DNA from: Olsenella sp. An285
GTDB taxonomy: Bacteria; Actinomycetota; Coriobacteriia; Coriobacteriales; Atopobiaceae
DNA length: 64,000 nt
Assembly (NCBI RefSeq): GCF_002159625.1
Contig: NZ_NFIZ01000005.1
Span: 113,128 to 177,127 of the forward strand
Direction: 5' to 3'
The notes beneath the pieces are model-generated. The model had not been told where the DNA came from. It saw only the letters and a program-made list of their open reading frames with translations, and did not search any database. This document shows positions 10,485-19,529 of the stretch, one piece after another. Each line of letters begins with the position of its first letter. Positions within the stretch are counted from its first letter, which is position 1. The position numbers were made by a program, and so were the translations under genes.

Positions 10485-11705
10485 ATGGCACGCATCATAC
10501 TCACGCGCCGCTCGTTCTTCTCGGCCGCCGCCCTTGCGGGGCTGGGGACGCTTGCGGGCTGCTCTGCCGCATCTGTGTCCGAACCGGAGCCCGGGCGCGA
10601 GGACGTCACGATCTACGACCAGGCGTCCGGGGGAGGGGAGGCCGTCGAGCCCGCTCCGTCTCCCGTCGAGCTGGAGATTCTGGTGGTGGGGGACGTCCTG
10701 CTGCACGACACGGTGCAGGACACGGGCCTCATGCCGGACGGCACGCGCGACTATGCGCACCTCTTTGCGCAGGTGGCAGATGACATAGCTGCCGCTGACG
10801 TGGCCGCGGCCAGCCAGGAGAGCCCGCTGGGCGGCGCGTCGCTGGGACTCTCCGGCTACCCTGCCTTCAACGGCCCGCAGGAAGTGGGAGACGCGGAGGT
10901 CGCCGCGGGATTCGACGTCATCACCCACGCCAACAACCATGCGCTTGATCGCGGCATGGACGGCATCGCGGCGGAGCTCGCCTACTGGCGCTCGGCGCAT
11001 CCGGAGGTGCTGGTGACGGGTATCGCGGACAGTCAGGAGGCGGCCGACGTGCCGCCCGTCATCGAGCGCGAGGGACACGTCGTTGCCGTTCTGAGCTACG
11101 CCACCATGACCAACGGCATCCCGCTGCCGGAGCTCTGGGCCGTGCGCATGGTGGACGAGGGGACCATCGCGGCGGACGTGGCGGCCGCACGCGAGGCGGG
11201 GGCGGAGCTCGTGGTGGCGTGCCCCCACTGGGGCGAGGAGTACGTAACCGCGCCGGATGACAGCCAGCGCCACTGGGCGCAGGTGCTCGCGGATGCCGGG
11301 GTCGACGTCATCGTGGGCGGCCACCCCCACGTGCTGCAGCCGTTCGAAGTGCTGGCGGCGTCCGACGGGCGCTCGGTGCCGGTCTTCTGGTCCCTGGGCA
11401 ACTTCACGTCCAACCAGAACGACATGGAGACCATGGTGGGCGGGATGGCGCACGTGCGGGCGTCCCTCGCGGACGGCGGCGCGTCCGTCACCGAGTGTCG
11501 GCTCACGGCGCTGGTGACGCACAAGGCGGCGGGCACGGACTTCACCACGTACCGCCTTGCGGACTACACGGAGGAGCTCGCGGCTGTCAACAACGTGCAC
11601 GTCACCGAGAGCAACTTCTCGCGCCAGGCGTGCGTGGACTTCTGTGCCGGCCTCCTGGGCGACGGCTTTGATTCCGCGAGCTGCGAGCTCACCTGGCGGC
11701 CGTGA
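10485..11705 (+). CDS. CapA-family protein, Tat-exported lipoprotein
   Basis: A 406-residue protein opening with a twin-arginine signal (LTRRSFFSAA) that ends in a lipobox, LAGC, so it is probably exported folded and lipid-anchored outside the membrane. The body is the CapA/PGA_cap fold: EILVVGDVLLHD, HANNHALDRG, VDVIVGGHPHVLQPFEV and FWSLGNFTSNQ match the metallophosphoesterase-like motifs. In Bacillus, CapA takes part in poly-gamma-glutamate export; stand-alone copies in other Gram-positives have no defined role. The start follows GAGGAGG. The gene is flanked by asnS and the convergent glpK. Confidence 0.85.
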   Translation: MARIILTRRSFFSAAALAGLGTLAGCSAASVSEPEPGREDVTIYDQASGGGEAVEPAPSPVELEILVVGDVLLHDTVQDTGLMPDGTRDYAHLFAQVADDIAAADVAAASQESPLGGASLGLSGYPAFNGPQEVGDAEVAAGFDVITHANNHALDRGMDGIAAELAYWRSAHPEVLVTGIADSQEAADVPPVIEREGHVVAVLSYATMTNGIPLPELWAVRMVDEGTIAADVAAAREAGAELVVACPHWGEEYVTAPDDSQRHWAQVLADAGVDVIVGGHPHVLQPFEVLAASDGRSVPVFWSLGNFTSNQNDMETMVGGMAHVRASLADGGASVTECRLTALVTHKAAGTDFTTYRLADYTEELAAVNNVHVTESNFSRQACVDFCAGLLGDGFDSASCELTWRP

Positions 11706-11737
11706 CGGGGGGGGACGGGGCTGTCAGCCCCGTTGGG

Positions 11738-13231
11738 CTACAGCACGCGGCGCACGGCGTCGTGCCAGCCGGCAAGAAGGGCGTCCACCCGCTCCGGCTC
11801 CATCGTCCGCCGGAAGACGTCGTCGGTCTCCCGCAGGCCGCGCAGCTCGTCCGTGCTGCCCCAGAAGCCGGAGGCAAGTCCCGCCAGGTAGGCCGCGCCG
11901 AGCGACGTGGTCTCCGTGTTGGCCGGGCGACGCAGCTCGCAGCCGAGCAGGTCTGCCTGGAACTGCATGAGAAAGTCGTTTGCCGAGGCGCCGCCGTCCA
12001 CGTTGAGGACGTCGAGCGCGCCGCCGGCGTCCGCCGCCATGGCGTCCGCGAGGTCGCGGATCTGGTATGCGAGCGCCTCGAGCGCCGCCCGCGCGAGGTG
12101 GGCGCGCGTGGTCCCGCGCGTGAGGCCCAGGATCGCTCCGCGCGCGTCCGGCTTCCACCAGGGGGCTCCCAGCCCGGTGAGCGCGGGCACGATGTGCACG
12201 CCGCCCGTGTCCGGCACGCTCCGAGCAAGCGCCTCGGTCTCGGCGGCGGTCCTCACGATGCCCAACTCGTCGCGCAGCCACTGGATGAGCGCGCCCGCCA
12301 CAAAGACGGAGCCCTCGAGCGCGTACTGGGTCTCGGCGACCCCGGGAGGAGCCGCGGCGATGGTGGTCACGAGGCCGTGCTCGCTCTCGCGCGCCACCGA
12401 CCCCGTGTTGAGCAGCATGAAGCAACCGGTGCCGTAGGTGTTCTTGGCCTGCCCCGCGTCGAAGCAGCACTGCCCAAAGAGAGCGGACTGCTGGTCGCCG
12501 GCCACGCCCGTGACGGGGATTCCGGCGGGGAGCCCCGGATAGCTCGTCTCGCCAAAGAAGCCGGAGCTCGGGCGCACCTCGGGCATCATGGACGCGGGGA
12601 CGCCAAAGAGCGCGAGCAGCTCCTCGTCCCAGCGTCCCTCGTGGATGTTGTAGAGCATCGTGCGGCTTGCGTTGGTGGGGTCCGTCGCGTGCACGAGCCC
12701 GCCCGTGAGCACCCAGATGAGCCACGTGTCCACCGTGCCAAAGAGGAGTTCGCCCGCTTCCGCGCGCTCTCGCGCGCTAGGGACGTTCTCTAGGATCCAG
12801 GCGATCTTGCTGGCCGAGAAGTACGCGTCGGGCAGAAGGCCCGTCTTGGCGCGCACCATCTCGCGCACCTCCGGCGAGCCGCAGAGCCGCTCCACCATGT
12901 CCGCCGTGCGCCGGCACTGCCACACGATGGCGTTCGTCACGGGCGCGCCCGTGGACGGGTCCCACACGATGGTGGTCTCGCGCTGGTTGTCTATGCCTAT
13001 TGCGGCGACGTCCGCCGCCGTGAGCCCGTGGCGTGCCACGAGTTCCGTGAGGCACCCGATCTGCGAGAAGAGGATCTCCTGCGGGTTGTGCTCCACCCAG
13101 CCGGGCTGCGGGAAGATCTGCTGGAAGGGCCGCTGGACCACGTCCACCATGTGCCCGGCGCGGTCCACGAGGGCCGCGCGCGATGAGGTGGTTCCCTGGT
13201 CGAGCGCTATCACATACCTGGGTGTGCTCAT
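11738..13231 (-). CDS. glpK: Glycerol kinase
   Basis: A 497-residue FGGY-family kinase that phosphorylates glycerol to sn-glycerol-3-phosphate. The N-terminal phosphate loop ALDQGTTSSRA and the adenosine motif GTGCFMLLNTG are intact, and the length matches bacterial GlpK (about 500). Its ATG overlaps the stop of the upstream alpha/beta hydrolase gene by four bases, so the two are translationally coupled. No glycerol facilitator or glycerol-3-phosphate dehydrogenase is in the window, so the coupled lipase-like enzyme may be the source of glycerol. Confidence 0.93.
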   Translation of the reverse strand: MSTPRYVIALDQGTTSSRAALVDRAGHMVDVVQRPFQQIFPQPGWVEHNPQEILFSQIGCLTELVARHGLTAADVAAIGIDNQRETTIVWDPSTGAPVTNAIVWQCRRTADMVERLCGSPEVREMVRAKTGLLPDAYFSASKIAWILENVPSARERAEAGELLFGTVDTWLIWVLTGGLVHATDPTNASRTMLYNIHEGRWDEELLALFGVPASMMPEVRPSSGFFGETSYPGLPAGIPVTGVAGDQQSALFGQCCFDAGQAKNTYGTGCFMLLNTGSVARESEHGLVTTIAAAPPGVAETQYALEGSVFVAGALIQWLRDELGIVRTAAETEALARSVPDTGGVHIVPALTGLGAPWWKPDARGAILGLTRGTTRAHLARAALEALAYQIRDLADAMAADAGGALDVLNVDGGASANDFLMQFQADLLGCELRRPANTETTSLGAAYLAGLASGFWGSTDELRGLRETDDVFRRTMEPERVDALLAGWHDAVRRVL

Positions 13232-14217
13232 GGCTGGCTTCCCCTCTCGTCAAGGTGCGCGCATATCCAGGAGAGGACGTCCTCCATCACGCGCGCCCCG
13301 TCCTTCTCGTTGAGGATCTCGTGGCGCATGCCGTCGTAGATGTGCACGTCCACCTCGCGCTGCCCGGCGCGCCGCGCGAGCTCGGCCGCCGCCCTCACGC
13401 CGCGACCCCTGTCCCCCACGGGGTCCTCCGCCCCGGAGACAAAGAGCAGCGGCACGTCGCGCGGCACGCGGCGCGCCCAGGAGAGGGAGCACGCGCGAGC
13501 GGTGAGCTTGGTGACGGCGGCATAGCCCCCGGCCGAGAACATGAAGCCGCAGCGGGGGTCGTCGACGTACGACGCCACGTTCTTCTCGTCATGGCTGAGC
13601 CACTCGCAGCCCGTAGGCCCGGGCACGGCGCGCGCGTAGCCGCCCACGCCCATGGCGTCGAGCAGCTTCGAGAGGTGGTCCTCGCCGCGCAGCGCGCACG
13701 TGAGCCGCGCGAGCGCGTGGCCCGCCCAGGAGACGGCCACGGGGAGCGTGCCGGTGCCGCTGAGGACGGCGCCCCAGACGCCCGCCCCGTGCTCCGCAAG
13801 GTAGACGCGGGCGATGTAGCTTCCCAGCGAGTGGCCAAAGATGAAGTGGGGCACGCCCTCGCCCGTGCACTGGGCGAGAAGGACGCGCAGCTGATGCTCG
13901 TCCTCCACGAGCGCCTCGGCACCGCCGCGCGCCGGCAGGCAGCCGTAGCGGCTCGGGTCAGCGGAGGCGCCGTGGCCGATGTGGTCGTCTCCGCAGACGA
14001 CGAAGCCCTCTGCCGCGAGGAGGCGGGCGAAGGCGTCATAGCGCTCCACGTGCTCGGCCATCCCGTGGACGACCTGCACGACGCCCCGCGGCCGCCGCTC
14101 GGGCGCCCCCTCCGGCCACCAGACGAGCGCGCGAAGGGTGGAGCGCCCGTCGGACGAGGGGAAGCGCAGCCCCTCGCGCCTGAGCAGCCCCTCGCGCCCG
14201 TTCTCTGGTGCGGTCAC
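13228..14217 (-). CDS. Monoacylglycerol-lipase-like alpha/beta hydrolase
   Basis: A 329-residue cytosolic hydrolase of the Hydrolase_4 (lysophospholipase/monoglyceride lipase) group. The triad is visible: nucleophile Ser130 in FGHSLGSY, Asp265 in SGAEDPVG and His299 in DGMRHEILNE, with the oxyanion motif VHGMAEH near 50-56 typical of monoacylglycerol lipases. The start is a GTG at 14217, supported by GGAGGT seven bases upstream. A four-base overlap with glpK downstream supports release of glycerol from monoacylglycerols or lysolipids and its immediate phosphorylation. The lipid substrate is inferred from family and context. Confidence 0.82.
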   Translation of the reverse strand: MTAPENGREGLLRREGLRFPSSDGRSTLRALVWWPEGAPERRPRGVVQVVHGMAEHVERYDAFARLLAAEGFVVCGDDHIGHGASADPSRYGCLPARGGAEALVEDEHQLRVLLAQCTGEGVPHFIFGHSLGSYIARVYLAEHGAGVWGAVLSGTGTLPVAVSWAGHALARLTCALRGEDHLSKLLDAMGVGGYARAVPGPTGCEWLSHDEKNVASYVDDPRCGFMFSAGGYAAVTKLTARACSLSWARRVPRDVPLLFVSGAEDPVGDRGRGVRAAAELARRAGQREVDVHIYDGMRHEILNEKDGARVMEDVLSWICAHLDERGSQP

Positions 14218-14393
14218 GTGCCCACCTCCGCGCTCTTCTCGCCCTCGTCTTAGTCGCCCCTGTCCTCAGCGGCCTTACTGCTTTTTGAAGTATCCTCGTC
14301 ATTCGCGGGCTCTGCACGGCTGCCCCGCCCGCCGGGAGGATATGACCGCTCGCGTTGGGGTACCATCCTCTACGGACTGTCAGAGGAGGAACC

Positions 14394-14717
14394 ATGGGCT
14401 TTCACTGTGTCGACTGCGTCTTCGGCACCTTCACCCTTCACGAGGAGTCCGGGATGTACCAGGGCTCGTGCAGCCGGGGCTACACGCTTGCCAACCCCCA
14501 CGTGCACACCAGCCCCGAGGACCACTTTGCGGAGAGTCCGCGCGACCTCGTCCCCGCGGTCGACCCGTTTGGAGAGGAGTACCTGAGGACGTCGAACGTC
14601 TGCGAGCGCTTCTGCCGTCCGCAGGACGCCCATCGGCACATCCACGAGTTCGGGCTCCACCTTCCGCACCTCCACCTTCACGGTCACGGCTCGAATGTCT
14701 CGGAGGACACCCAATAG
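14394..14717 (+). CDS. Small Cys/His-rich protein of unknown function
   Basis: I do not recognise this 107-residue protein. It has five cysteines (5, 8, 26, 70, 74), two of them in a CVDC pair and two in CERFC, and a histidine-rich C-terminus with alternating His residues (HRHIHEF, then HLPHLHLHGHG). There is no signal peptide or membrane segment. The pattern suggests metal binding (Zn, Ni or Fe), but no known fold is evident. The start has an excellent GAGGAGG. It is a single gene between the divergent hydrolase and the TetR regulator, followed by an AT-richer spacer. Confidence 0.75.
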   Translation: MGFHCVDCVFGTFTLHEESGMYQGSCSRGYTLANPHVHTSPEDHFAESPRDLVPAVDPFGEEYLRTSNVCERFCRPQDAHRHIHEFGLHLPHLHLHGHGSNVSEDTQ

Positions 14718-14880
14718 GTGATGCATCCCAGCCCTTTTACCTGCACTTTTGATTGTGATGGCCCGTGGGCGGAGAAAAACTCACCCGTCTCGGCAACGTA
14801 ACAGGCTATCTACTTCATACTGAACAAAAAACGGTACGTGAGGTTCTGGCCAGACTCGTCATCGGGGAACGGGGGCTGCC

Positions 14881-15492
14881 ATGGCGTTGCACGCGCAACC
14901 TGCGAGCACGGATACCAGAGACCGTCTCCTCAAGGCGGCCATGAGGGAGTTCGCACTGCGGGGCTACAAGGGTGCCTCGCTTCGTCAGATCTGCGCCTCG
15001 GCCGGGGTTACCACCGGGGCGCTCTACTTCTTCTTCAAGAACAAGGAAGACCTGTTCAGGACTGTCGTGGCGCCTGTGATGGAGCCGCTTGCCCAGATGC
15101 TCGCCTCCTCGGTCGACCACGAGGTGCCGCTTTCCCGCTCCCTTGAGGGGCGCAGGGAGAAGGAGGTCCCCGAGGCCGCGCGAGACTTCCTCGAGCTGTG
15201 CGCGGAGCAGAGCGACGTGGTCAAGATCATGACGCGCGACAAGGACAACCCCGTCATGGAGATCCTCGTGAGCGAGGTCGCAGCCGACCTCGCGAACAAG
15301 ATTCACGAGGGTCTGCTCGTGCCCAAGGCGGGGCGCGAGGCCGTTGAGGACAAGTTCGTGGCCAGCTGGCTTGCCGGCACCTGCGTGCGCTCCGTCATCC
15401 AGATCATCGGCGCCGAGGGCACCTTCGAGGACTCCTGCAGGCGCATGGCAACCGTCTTCAACTTCATCCTGGCGGGCCTCCTGCAGCTGTAG
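14881..15492 (+). CDS. TetR/AcrR family transcriptional regulator
   Basis: A 203-residue regulator with the typical TetR N-terminal helix-turn-helix: DRLLKAAMREFALRGYKG, then LRQICASAGVTTGALYFFF and KNKEDLF (about residues 12-58). The rest is the alpha-helical ligand-binding and dimer domain, which is not conserved enough to name a ligand. The ribosome binding site is weak (GGGGG). No transporter or obvious target gene is adjacent; manA downstream has its own start signals. Its regulon is unknown. Confidence 0.88.
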   Translation: MALHAQPASTDTRDRLLKAAMREFALRGYKGASLRQICASAGVTTGALYFFFKNKEDLFRTVVAPVMEPLAQMLASSVDHEVPLSRSLEGRREKEVPEAARDFLELCAEQSDVVKIMTRDKDNPVMEILVSEVAADLANKIHEGLLVPKAGREAVEDKFVASWLAGTCVRSVIQIIGAEGTFEDSCRRMATVFNFILAGLLQL

Positions 15493-15606
15493 GGCGCGCG
15501 GGCGCGGCCCCCTTCGCGTCCCCCTTCGCGGCCCCTCCGCCGCCCCAGGGAGTATGATGGGTGACACGTTATCCGTGCCCGTCAGCCCGGCAAGAATGGG
15601 GGAGCC

Positions 15607-16572
15607 ATGCCCGACACTTCGCGTGACCTTATCTTTCCCGCGCCCATCTTCCACGAGAAGATCTGGGGAGGCCGCAAGCTCGCGACCGACTTTGGCTATG
15701 AGATTCCGGACGGCCCCATAGGCGAGTGCTGGGCCATCAGCGCACACCCCAACGGCGACTGCGTGGTCTCCGGCGGCGCCTGGGACGGCATGCACCTCTC
15801 CGAGCTCTGGGACCAGCACCGCGAGCTCTTTGGCAACGTCGAGGGCGACCGCTTCCCGCTGCTGGTCAAGATCATCGACGCCAAGGACCACCTCTCCGTG
15901 CAGGTGCACCCGGACGACGCCTACGCCGCGGAGCACGAGAACGGCTCGCTGGGCAAGCGCGAGTGCTGGTACGTCCTGGCCGTCGACCCCGGCACCAAGA
16001 TCGTGATCGGCCAGCGCGCGCACGACCGCGCCGAGCTCGCCCAGATGATCGAGGAGGGTCGCTGGGACGACATGCTCAACCTCGTGCCGTGCCACGTGGG
16101 CGACTTCTTCCCCATCGAGCCCGGCACCGTCCACGCCATCCAGGGCGGCACGCTCATCCTGGAGACCCAGCAGTCCTCCGACGTCACCTATCGCGTCTAC
16201 GACTACGACCGCGTCCAGGACGACGGCAGCACCCGCGAGCTCCACATCCAGCAGAGCCTCGACGTGGTGGACTACGGCATGGAGGCGCCTGCGTCCGGCG
16301 AGGTCACCGCGCCCGAGGTGGACGGCGTGACCGAGCTCATGGAGTGCCCCAACTTCGTCGTGGACCGCGTCCGCGTGTCCGGCGAGAAGAACGTGGAGCA
16401 GGAGTGGCCGTTCCTCTGCGTGAGCGTGATCGAGGGCTCCGGCACCGTGAGCGCTTCCGAGGCCGGCGTGACGCACGAGATCGCCCGCGGCACGCACTTC
16501 CTCGCGCCCGCCGGCTGCGGCACGATGGCGTTTGCCGGCGACATGACGCTCGTGACCTCTCGCCTGCCGTAA
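15607..16572 (+). CDS. manA: Mannose-6-phosphate isomerase, class I
   Basis: A 321-residue type I phosphomannose isomerase of the Bacillus ManA/Pmi kind, interconverting mannose-6-P and fructose-6-P with a bound zinc. Metal-site motifs are present: VQVHPDD (Gln99, His101), the downstream ECWYVL glutamate and PGTVHAI histidine. FHEKIWGGRKL is the family's N-terminal signature. Start supported by GGGGGAG. It fits a mannose or mannosylated-glycan input to glycolysis and could also supply mannose-6-P for wall glycans. Family B repeat and terminator follow. Confidence 0.9.
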   Translation: MPDTSRDLIFPAPIFHEKIWGGRKLATDFGYEIPDGPIGECWAISAHPNGDCVVSGGAWDGMHLSELWDQHRELFGNVEGDRFPLLVKIIDAKDHLSVQVHPDDAYAAEHENGSLGKRECWYVLAVDPGTKIVIGQRAHDRAELAQMIEEGRWDDMLNLVPCHVGDFFPIEPGTVHAIQGGTLILETQQSSDVTYRVYDYDRVQDDGSTRELHIQQSLDVVDYGMEAPASGEVTAPEVDGVTELMECPNFVVDRVRVSGEKNVEQEWPFLCVSVIEGSGTVSASEAGVTHEIARGTHFLAPAGCGTMAFAGDMTLVTSRLP

Positions 16573-16574
16573 CC

Positions 16575-16601
16575 TGACAAAGGGGACAGGGTAGTCTGTC
16601 A
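16575..16601. repeat. Family B palindrome variant
   Basis: TGACAAAGG...TCTGTCA, an imperfect stem with GGGACAGGGTAG in the middle, two bases after the manA stop. A sister copy with the same central GGGTAGT lies at 20503. Confidence 0.7.
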
Positions 16602-16607
16602 TGAAAA

Positions 16608-16638
16608 AGCGCCGCCCGACGCAATGCCGGGCGGCGCT
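16608..16638. terminator. Terminator between manA and mscL
   Basis: An 11-bp stem AGCGCCGCCCG / CGGGCGGCGCT with a 9-base loop. Convergent genes lie on both sides; AAAAA precedes and CTCTTG follows, so it could serve both. Confidence 0.75.
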
Positions 16639-16643
16639 CTTGC

Positions 16644-16672
16644 TTGACAGTTTGCTCAGGTCAAACTGTCAA
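16644..16672. repeat. Family A palindrome
   Basis: Identical in sequence to the unit at 6387 (TTGACAGTTTG stem, CTCAGGT loop), four bases beyond the 3' end of mscL. Confidence 0.85.
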
Positions 16673-16675
16673 CTG

Positions 16676-17155
16676 TTAGGCCTCGATCTTCTCGCCGCAG
16701 TGCGGGCAGCGGGTGGCGCCGGGCTTGACCTCCTCGAGGCAGTACGGGCAGGTGGGGGCGGCCTCCTCGGCAGCGGCCTCGTCCTCGGCGTTCTTCTTGG
16801 CAAGGGCGTCCATGCGCTCGCGCATGGAGTTGAGGCCCTTGACCATGCAGAAGACCACGAAGGCGATGATCAGGAAGTTGATGATGGCAGAGATGAAGGC
16901 GCCCAGGTCGATGTACTGATCGGTGGTGCCGGGAACGAGCCAGCGCAGGCTGTTGATGGCCTCGGTGGCGCCGTCGGCCGCGCCGCCGGTAGCGGTGCTG
17001 GAGACGGTGGTCACGAGCGTGATCAGCGGCTGGATGACGTTGGTAACGAGAGAGTTGACGATTGCGGTGAACGCGCCACCGACGATGATACCGACGGCCA
17101 TGTCCATGACGTTGCCGCGGGCGATAAACTCCTTGAACTCGTCGACGATCTTCAT
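16676..17155 (-). CDS. mscL: MscL mechanosensitive channel with C-terminal zinc ribbon
   Basis: A 159-residue large-conductance mechanosensitive channel subunit that vents solutes on osmotic downshock. The N-terminal KEFIARGNVMDMAVGIIVGG is the amphipathic S1 helix plus the start of TM1 (about 15-37); TM2 is about 84-106. After the cytoplasmic helix, residues 136-153 form a zinc ribbon with pairs CPYC and CPHC, absent from the 136-residue E. coli protein. I chose ATG 17155 (MKIVDEF); the ATG further upstream lacks a better site and adds residues unlike MscL. Confidence 0.9.
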   Translation of the reverse strand: MKIVDEFKEFIARGNVMDMAVGIIVGGAFTAIVNSLVTNVIQPLITLVTTVSSTATGGAADGATEAINSLRWLVPGTTDQYIDLGAFISAIINFLIIAFVVFCMVKGLNSMRERMDALAKKNAEDEAAAEEAAPTCPYCLEEVKPGATRCPHCGEKIEA

Positions 17156-17233
17156 GCAAGAGCCTTTCTGTCTTGGATGCACAACATTTCAATCATATCA
17201 AGGTTGCATTCAGCCGCGCATACCAATATGGCC

Positions 17234-17710
17234 TCAACCAACAGATGAGGTTTCCCAGCCGAGCTCCGCCGTGTCCAGGAGAACCGTGAAGGGCCCGTCG
17301 TTCACGAGGCTCACGCGCATGTGGGCGCCAAAGACGCCCCGCCCCACGTGGCCGACGCCCAGCTGGGCCTCCGCGAGCTCGCAGAAGCGCTCGTAGAGAC
17401 GCTCGGCGAGATCCGGGGCGGCGGCGTTGGTGAAGGACGGGCGGTTGCCGCGGCGGGCATCCGCATAGAGCGTGAACTGGCTCACCACCAGAAGCTCGCC
17501 GCCGGTGTCAACGAGCGAGAGATTGGTCTTGCCCGCGTCGTCCGCGCAGATGCGCAGCGCGGCGACCTTGCGCCAGAGCCGCTCGGCCAGCGCTTCGTCG
17601 TCGCCGGGAGCCACGCCCAGCAGAACGAGGTAGCCCGCCCCACAGCTGCCGACGACCTCGCCCTCAACCTCGACCTGAGCGCTCTCCACGCGCTGAATCA
17701 GCGCCCTCAT
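17234..17710 (-). CDS. dtd: D-aminoacyl-tRNA deacylase
   Basis: A 158-residue DTD that hydrolyses D-amino acids (and glycine from tRNA-Ala) off mischarged tRNAs. It opens [17 protein letters not shown], has the catalytic SQFTLYAD motif near the middle, and near the C-terminus shows NDGPFT where most family members have NxGPVT, a conservative change next to the cross-subunit Gly-Pro. Full length. Start supported by GGAAGGTG. A family B palindrome lies between it and the carboxypeptidase gene. Confidence 0.92.
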   Translation of the reverse strand: MRALIQRVESAQVEVEGEVVGSCGAGYLVLLGVAPGDDEALAERLWRKVAALRICADDAGKTNLSLVDTGGELLVVSQFTLYADARRGNRPSFTNAAAPDLAERLYERFCELAEAQLGVGHVGRGVFGAHMRVSLVNDGPFTVLLDTAELGWETSSVG

Positions 17711-17724
17711 GTCACCTTCCCGTC

Positions 17725-17753
17725 TGTCAATTGGGGACAGTCCCCAATTGACA
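17725..17753. repeat. Family B palindrome
   Basis: A 29-base palindrome with 14-base arms TGTCAATTGGGGAC around a single central A, fourteen bases upstream of the dtd start codon. Confidence 0.85.
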
Positions 17754-17777
17754 CAAAACTTTGATATCAAACATGTG

Positions 17778-17806
17778 TGTAAATTGGGGACTGTCCCCAA
17801 TTTACA
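17778..17806. repeat. Family B palindrome overlapping a stop codon
   Basis: Arms TGTAAATTGGGGAC around a central T. The leftward carboxypeptidase gene ends inside it: its TAA stop (17802-17804) and part of the last codon belong to the repeat. Confidence 0.85.
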
Positions 17807-19346
17807 GGCGATAGAGGGTGGAGAACTTCTCGGTCAGGTAGTCCGTGTAGTAGACGGGCGAGAAGGGCTCGCCGCACGCGGCCTCGATGAGCTCGCCGGA
17901 GTCCTTGGAGCGGCCCCAGCGCCAGATGCGATCGCGCAGCCACTCGCGGATGGGCGCGAGGTCGCCGGAGGCGCAGACGCCGTCGAAGTCCATGCCGCCC
18001 GCCACCATGGCCGCCTTGAGCTGGGTGCCGTAGGCAGATCCCAGGGCGTAGGTGGGGAAGTAGCCGAAGGAGCCGTCGGACCAGTGGGTGTCCTGGAGGG
18101 CTCCGCGCGTGTTGTCCGGCACGCTCACGCCCAGGTACTCGCGGTACTTCTGGGCCCAGAGGCGCGGGACGTCCGCCGCCGCGGCCTCGCCGGAGAAGAG
18201 GAGCTGCTCGATCTCGTAGCGCACGAGGATGTGGAGCGGGTAGGTGAGCTCGTCCGCCTCGGTGCGCACGAGCCCGGGCTCGGCGCAGTTCTCGGCCAGG
18301 TAGAGCAGGTGCGGCGTCACGTTGCGGAGCTGTCCCGGGAAGCGCTTGACAAGGCGCTGCAGCAGCGGGGCGGCAAATGCCTCGGAGCGGCCCACGAGGT
18401 TCTCGAAGAAGCGGGACTGCGCCTCGTGCATGCCCATCGAGGTGCCGCCGCGAAGCGACGTGTAGCGGTACTCCGGGTCGACGTTCTGCTCGTAGAGCGC
18501 GTGGCCGCCCTCGTGCAGCATGGAGAAGACGTTGGAGAGGAGGTTGTCCTGGTAGACGTGGCTCGCGATGATCACGAAGCTCCTCGACGGGCCGCCCGTG
18601 AACGGGTGCTCGGTGCGGCCGATCCAGAGCGCGCCCTCGTCCAAGCCCTCGAGGCTCATGAGGTCGCGGGCGAGCTTCCACTGGCGCTCCTCGTCAAAGT
18701 TGCCGTCGACGCAGGAGTGCCCGGGCTTGTGGCGGCTGGCCATGCAGTCCGCCAGGAGCGGGACCACGCAGTCCTTTACCTGCGAGAAGAACCTGTCGTA
18801 GAAGGCGCGGTCGGTGCCCCACTCGTACTCGTTGAGCCAGACGTCGTACGGGTCCTTCTCGGCGTCCTTCTTGGCCGCCATGGACTTGAGGGCGGCCACG
18901 ATGCGGTCGAGGTAGGGGGCGAAGCTCTCCCAGTCGTTGGCGGGCTTGGCGCGGCGCCAGACGTCGTTGGCCTCCACGGTGAGGCGGCTGAACTCGGCCT
19001 GCTCCTCCGCGGGGACGTCAACGAGGGCGGCGCGGTCGCGCTTGAGGATCTTTATCTGGGACATGCGAGTCTTGCCCACGAGCTCGGGCTCCTGCTCCAG
19101 GCGGTCGAGAAGGGCGCCCACCGCGGGGTCGCAGAGGGCCTCCACGCTGGCCTGCTGAAGGGTCGCGAGCGCCTCGGCGCGCTCCTCGGTGGCCTTGGGA
19201 GGGTCGATGACGGGGCCGAGGGAGCCGATCTCTCCCATTGCGTAGCCAAGCGAGAAGAGCGTGCGCTCGAGGGAGTCGAGCGCCTCCATGTCCGCGCGGG
19301 GGTTGGCGAGTGCGGCGTTGAGCTGTGCGGGGTTCGTTTCTGCCAT
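17802..19346 (-). CDS. Carboxypeptidase M32
   Basis: A 514-residue zinc metallocarboxypeptidase of the Taq/Pfu type, which removes C-terminal residues in the cytosol. The metal motif HEGGH (278-282) and the following [10 protein letters not shown], which supplies the third ligand region, are intact. The predominantly helical sequence and the length near 500 are normal for M32. The start follows GAGGAGC. The last codons overlap a family B palindrome, so the C-terminal -RL may reflect the repeat and not selection. It is divergent from the glucokinase gene. Confidence 0.9.
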   Translation of the reverse strand: MAETNPAQLNAALANPRADMEALDSLERTLFSLGYAMGEIGSLGPVIDPPKATEERAEALATLQQASVEALCDPAVGALLDRLEQEPELVGKTRMSQIKILKRDRAALVDVPAEEQAEFSRLTVEANDVWRRAKPANDWESFAPYLDRIVAALKSMAAKKDAEKDPYDVWLNEYEWGTDRAFYDRFFSQVKDCVVPLLADCMASRHKPGHSCVDGNFDEERQWKLARDLMSLEGLDEGALWIGRTEHPFTGGPSRSFVIIASHVYQDNLLSNVFSMLHEGGHALYEQNVDPEYRYTSLRGGTSMGMHEAQSRFFENLVGRSEAFAAPLLQRLVKRFPGQLRNVTPHLLYLAENCAEPGLVRTEADELTYPLHILVRYEIEQLLFSGEAAAADVPRLWAQKYREYLGVSVPDNTRGALQDTHWSDGSFGYFPTYALGSAYGTQLKAAMVAGGMDFDGVCASGDLAPIREWLRDRIWRWGRSKDSGELIEAACGEPFSPVYYTDYLTEKFSTLYRL

Positions 19347-19529
19347 GGTTGCTCCTCGGTGGTCGTGAGGGTGTCGCGGCGCGCTCGACGTGCGCCCCTC
19401 TCAGTTTACCCGTCCGCCGACGCGCTGACCCGCCCGCGCAGAAGATGGCCACAAGCCTTTCCGGGCCTCGTATCATCGAAAACTACGTATGGTCGCGGGG
19501 CGAGCGCCCGCAGCGAAGGGAGGACTCTC

